NCBI GenBank assembly: GCA_021647685.1
Contig: JAKIUH010000169.1
Span: 1-8,880, forward strand
DNA length: 8,880 bases
Direction of reading: 5' to 3'
DNA from: Bacteroidales bacterium
GTDB lineage: Bacteria; Bacteroidota; Bacteroidia; Bacteroidales; NBLH01
Numbering within the stretch: the first letter of the stretch is position 1; each line of letters begins with the position of its first letter. The notes under the pieces were generated by a model. The model saw only the letters and a list, made by a program, of their open reading frames with translations, did no database searches and had not been told where the DNA came from. A program made the position numbers and the translations under genes. Positions 6,169 through 8,880 of the stretch are shown piece by piece.

Positions 6169-6948
6169 TTAATCCCCATAGTTTTCAAGAACATCTACGG
6201 CATCACCACCTTCTTCTTTGACGGCGCCAAGTTCCAAAATCATTTGTTGAATATCCTCCATAAATATAGAATTTCCAAAGTCCGGATTATTTGCTATTTC
6301 ATTTAAAGCTTCCAGTTTTTTTTCCGAATCGGAAATTGCGGCAGCACGATTTTCAAGAACTGCAACACTCACATCTATATCGGTTTCCGTGATATTATTG
6401 TCTCTAACCCAGCCGGTGCTGAACCAAGAGTCATCTACTTTTTTTGCTTTTACTTTTTTCCAGCCTTCTTTTTCATCGGTAATTACAACAAATTGCATCC
6501 GGTCGTAACTCTTTTTTCCTGCAGTTAAAATATCCGGACGCTCATATAATTTTGTGGGACTAATTATCACAGCAGGACGGGCATCTATTGCAAAAAATCG
6601 CTCTTCCACCCAGCCGGTTGTTCCATCGGCTAATTCAATTTTGGCGTAAGATTTTCCATTTTTTACCGTTGTATCTTTCTCGGAAATACCTTTATAAGTA
6701 GCTTTCTCACCTAAATAAATATAGGCTTTCCATTTGCCTTTTGCTTTGGGTTCTTCACGAACAGAAATTTTTGACCATAAACACACAATCGGAGCTTCCA
6801 GTACTTCAGGCTCTTCAACTGCTTGATTTTCTATACCTTCTTGGTCTTCGGTGGTATTCTTTTGTTCATTGTTTTTATTATCGCAACTCAGTAAAAATAT
6901 TGATAATACAATAATAAATAAACTAGTGTTTAAGAAATGAGTTTTCAT
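6169..6948 (-). CDS. Lipoprotein with two bacterial SH3 (SH3b) domains
   Basis: A predicted envelope lipoprotein of 259 residues. The signal peptide (about 1-21) ends in a lipobox L-L-S-C with the lipidated Cys at 22. A low-complexity acidic tether (23-52, many Glu, Gln, Asn) follows. Two SH3b-type repeats are visible: about 53-118 (K-I-S-V-R-E-E-P at 60-67, ending T-G-W-V-E-E-R-F at 111-118) and about 128-182 (K-L-Y-E-R-P-D at 133-139, then E-G-W-K-K-V, ending T-G-W-V at 178-181). The 'R/Y-x-x-P ... G-W-V' pattern is typical of SH3b domains, which usually bind peptidoglycan or peptides. The C-terminal 70 residues look helical and acidic. No catalytic domain follows, so this is more likely a binding or structural protein than a cell-wall hydrolase. 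It is monocistronic by spacing, with 227 bp on its upstream side and 284 bp downstream. The fold is fairly sure; the ligand is not known. Confidence 0.8.
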   Translation of the reverse strand: MKTHFLNTSLFIIVLSIFLLSCDNKNNEQKNTTEDQEGIENQAVEEPEVLEAPIVCLWSKISVREEPKAKGKWKAYIYLGEKATYKGISEKDTTVKNGKSYAKIELADGTTGWVEERFFAIDARPAVIISPTKLYERPDILTAGKKSYDRMQFVVITDEKEGWKKVKAKKVDDSWFSTGWVRDNNITETDIDVSVAVLENRAAAISDSEKKLEALNEIANNPDFGNSIFMEDIQQMILELGAVKEEGGDAVDVLENYGD

Positions 6949-6984
6949 TTTTGAAATTTTAGATTAGTTAATTTTCTTTCTATT

Positions 6985-6992
6985 CAAAGGTA
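6985..6992 (-). promoter_or_regulatory. Candidate -7 promoter element for the SH3b lipoprotein gene
   Basis: TACCTTTG on the - strand matches the Bacteroidota -7 consensus TAnnTTTG exactly and lies 36 bases before the ATG at 6948, predicting a leader of about 30 bases. No convincing TTTG -33 element sits 18-20 bases upstream, where the sequence is a featureless A/T run, so the promoter would depend on the -7 box. Confidence 0.4.
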
Positions 6993-7175
6993 TAAATAAA
7001 ATTTTAAATTTATTTACAGTACTTGGTTAAGTTTTTTTATTTGTTGAGTATTAGGATAATTAACAGCCCCGGTTTTTAAGTCTAAGATTAGTATAATTAC
7101 CTTATTTTTCTGCTTTAAAACATTAAAACACAGGTGGCAAAAACTAAGGAAGGTTCAAATCTTGCCTCTGACGAT

Positions 7176-8222
7176 TTAACGTTTTACCCTAATTTCCCCT
7201 TTTCCTTTTTCAGTCATTTTACCAATTATTTGTGCATCTTTTAAGCCTCTTTCTTTACATTTTTGAATAAAGTTACCGGCATATTTCTCCGGAATACTTA
7301 CCAAAAGACCACCGGATGTTTGTGCATCATTAATAATCAATTTTTGTAATTCGCTAAAATCAGAACTATAAGTAACACGGTTTTCAACAAATCGTTTATT
7401 ATGTTTTGTTCCACCGGCAATTAAATCTTCAATAGGCAAATCAAAAAGTCCTTTTATAAACGGAAGTTGTTCATAATAAACTTCTGCATTTACTTTACTT
7501 CCCAAAGTCATTTCGCTTAAATGTCCCAACAATCCAAAACCTGTAACATCGGTACATGAATTTACCGGAAATTCACTGACAATTTCGGCAGCAGATTTGT
7601 TTAACAAGCTCATGCTTTTAATCGCAAGTTGTTCTATATCATTGGGCGTTTTTCCTTTTTTCATTCCGGTGGTGATAATTCCCGTTCCAAGAGGTTTTGT
7701 TAAGATAATCACATCTCCGGCTTGCGCATGCGCATTGTCCATAATTTTATCCGGATGGATTATACCGGAAACAGTCATTCCAAATTTAGGCTCTTCGTCT
7801 TTGACTGTGTGACCGCCAAGAATATCAATACCGGCTTCGGCAGCTTTATCACTTGCTCCTTTTAGTATTTGTTTTAAAACATCTTGCGAGAGTGTTTTTT
7901 CGGGAAATGCCACTACATTGAGTGCAAAAATCGGTTTCGCCCCCATGGCATATATATCGCTAATGGCATTTGCAGCGGCTATTTGCCCAAAACTATATGG
8001 ATCGTTTACAATGGGAGCAAAAAAATCTACGGTTTGTACAATAGCTAAGTCATCGGATAATTTATATACTGCCGCATCGTCAGAGGTTTTGTTCCCTATC
8101 AATACATTAGGATTTGTGGATACAGGCATTCCTGATAAAATTTCTTGCAGATAATCGGCTTGCATTTTTGATGCACAGCCTAAACCACTTGAATATTCGG
8201 TTAATTTAACTGGTTTTATCAT
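7176..8222 (-). CDS. selD: Selenophosphate synthetase (selenide, water dikinase) SelD
   Basis: Makes selenophosphate from selenide, ATP and water in the cytosol; this is the selenium donor for selenocysteine and for 2-selenouridine in tRNA. At 348 residues it is almost the length of E. coli SelD (347). The N-terminal loop L-T-E-Y-S-S-G-L-G-C-A-S-K (7-19) aligns with E. coli S-H-G-A-G-C-G-C-K: catalytic Cys17 is Cys16 here and the essential Lys20 is Lys19. The second Cys is replaced by Ser18. Cys16 is encoded by TGT, so this is not a selenocysteine form. Metal/ATP-site motifs are S-D-D-A-A-V-Y (47-53), T-V-D-F-F (64-68), A-N-A-I-S-D-I-Y-A-M-G-A (84-95), L-G-G-H-T (135-139), D-V-T-G-F-G-L-L-G-H (225-234) and N-D-A-Q-T-S-G-G (298-305). 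The ATG at 8222 begins 12 bp after the stop of the PLP enzyme gene, so the two are cotranscribed. All key residues are present and it should be active. Confidence 0.97.
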   Translation of the reverse strand: MIKPVKLTEYSSGLGCASKMQADYLQEILSGMPVSTNPNVLIGNKTSDDAAVYKLSDDLAIVQTVDFFAPIVNDPYSFGQIAAANAISDIYAMGAKPIFALNVVAFPEKTLSQDVLKQILKGASDKAAEAGIDILGGHTVKDEEPKFGMTVSGIIHPDKIMDNAHAQAGDVIILTKPLGTGIITTGMKKGKTPNDIEQLAIKSMSLLNKSAAEIVSEFPVNSCTDVTGFGLLGHLSEMTLGSKVNAEVYYEQLPFIKGLFDLPIEDLIAGGTKHNKRFVENRVTYSSDFSELQKLIINDAQTSGGLLVSIPEKYAGNFIQKCKERGLKDAQIIGKMTEKGKGEIRVKR

Positions 8223-8234
8223 AATTATTTATTT

Positions 8235-8880
8235 TTATAATGATTTATTTTCAGAATATAGTTTGTTTATTGTATTAATTATTTGTTCGGCTGCGCCATC
8301 AATTTCGTCTTGGGTAGTATATTTTCCGGTTGAAAGCCGAATAGTTCCCATTGCAATATTGGTTGGAATGTTTAATGCCTTAAGCACATGCGATAAATTA
8401 ACTCCTTCAGAATGACATGCAGCACCGGCAGATGCAGCTATATTTTCAAGTCCGGAGAGTAATCTGTTGGCTTCGATATTTGGAAAACTGATGCTTAAAG
8501 TGTTGGGTAATCTATCATCAGGCTGTCCGTTTAATTTTGCTTGGGGCAAGATTGAATATATTTTCTGATACAAGCGATCACGCATTTTTTTAAGGTGTTT
8601 ATAATTTTTGTCAAAATCGCGTAAAGCAATTTCAGCAGCTTTGCCTAAGCCAACAATTTCTAATACATTTTCAGTTCCTGGGCGCAAATTTTGTTCGTGA
8701 TTGGCTCCGTGCATAAATTTTTCAAGTTTTGTTCCTTTTCTTATATAAAGTGCACCAACACCTTTTGGAGCATAGAACTTATGCCCTGCCACAGACATTA
8801 AATCAAGCCCTAATTCTTGAACATCGGTTTTTACTTTACCTACAGACTGGGCTGCATCACTATGAAAACGGATGCCGTAT
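8235..8880 (-). CDS. Cysteine desulfurase / selenocysteine lyase-type PLP enzyme (partial, N-terminus outside window)
   Basis: The C-terminal 214 residues of a class V aminotransferase-fold (NifS/IscS family) enzyme; the frame stays open to the window edge, so the ATG at 8798 is internal. The visible part starts Y-G-I-R-F-H-S-D-A-A-Q-S-V-G-K (PLP-site H-x-D-A-A-Q). It continues with G-H-K-F-Y-A-P-K-G-V-G-A-L-Y, whose first Lys (codon 8780-8778) forms the Schiff base, and L-R-P-G-T-E-N-V (phosphate-binding G-T-E-N). The catalytic Cys (codon 8417-8415) lies in S-A-G-A-A-C-H-S-E-G. NifS and IscS usually have S-G-S-A-C-T-S there; as I recall, vertebrate selenocysteine lyase has G-A-A-C-H-S, so this looks closer to the lyase type. 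With selD 12 bp downstream, the likely role is to release sulfur-bound selenium or selenide for SelD. Substrate preference (cysteine versus selenocysteine) is inference; the family is certain. Confidence 0.93.
   Translation of the reverse strand, partial: YGIRFHSDAAQSVGKVKTDVQELGLDLMSVAGHKFYAPKGVGALYIRKGTKLEKFMHGANHEQNLRPGTENVLEIVGLGKAAEIALRDFDKNYKHLKKMRDRLYQKIYSILPQAKLNGQPDDRLPNTLSISFPNIEANRLLSGLENIAASAGAACHSEGVNLSHVLKALNIPTNIAMGTIRLSTGKYTTQDEIDGAAEQIINTINKLYSENKSL

Noticed and set aside
7149..7165. tRNA T-arm-like GGTTCAAATC with a partial stem, just beyond the end of selD
   Set aside because: No matching 5' acceptor strand, D-arm or anticodon arm can be found within 70-95 bases upstream, and the 5-bp T-stem has an A/G mismatch. 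It may be a chance match or at most a tRNA-like fragment.
7136..7166. GGCAA/TTGCC inverted repeat downstream of selD as a terminator
   Set aside because: The stem is only 5 bp with a 21-base loop, and no T-run follows it on the selD strand, so it does not meet the form of an intrinsic terminator.

Overview
This 8.9 kb window is AT-rich and looks like a chromosomal segment of a Bacteroidota (Bacteroidetes) member. The reasons are a group-typical gene set (BatA-type membrane protein, ECF sigma factor with a TPR-bearing zinc-finger anti-sigma factor, SdiA-regulated-family lipoprotein), A-rich leaders with no Shine-Dalgarno sequences, and several upstream matches to the Bacteroidota promoter elements TTTG (-33) and TAnnTTTG (-7). 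The genus cannot be named from this sequence alone.

Layout. Positions 1-244 hold no gene. A single + strand gene (245-1147) encodes an SdiA-regulated-family (YjiK-like) beta-propeller lipoprotein. It converges on a - strand cluster. The gap between the two (1148-1307) is almost entirely a 7-bp tandem repeat, TGAATTR, of 22 units. All remaining genes are on the - strand. In transcription order the first cluster is a BatA/vWA-like membrane protein (5152-3095), an ECF sigma factor (3062-2442, apparent TTG start) and a membrane anti-sigma factor with periplasmic TPRs (2414-1308). The gaps are 32 bp and 12-27 bp, so this is probably one operon for envelope sensing. Upstream of it lie an unrecognised 188-residue cytosolic protein with its own good promoter candidate (5884-5318) and a double-SH3b lipoprotein (6948-6169). 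Between those two is an 81-bp imperfect inverted-repeat element (6063-6143).

The right end is a selenium-activation operon. A cysteine desulfurase/selenocysteine lyase-type PLP enzyme (8880-8235, its N-terminus beyond the window) is followed after 12 bp by selD, selenophosphate synthetase (8222-7176). The first enzyme is expected to deliver reduced selenium and SelD to convert it to selenophosphate. The acceptor pathway (selenocysteine through SelA/SelB, or 2-selenouridine through SelU/MnmH) is not in the window.

No CRISPR array, tRNA, rRNA, transposase or phage gene was found. The items most worth a second look are the heptad repeat, the 81-bp inverted-repeat element, the unrecognised 188-residue protein, the BatA-sigma-anti-sigma cluster with its hydrophobic-tailed sigma factor, and the selenocysteine-lyase-like active site next to selD.
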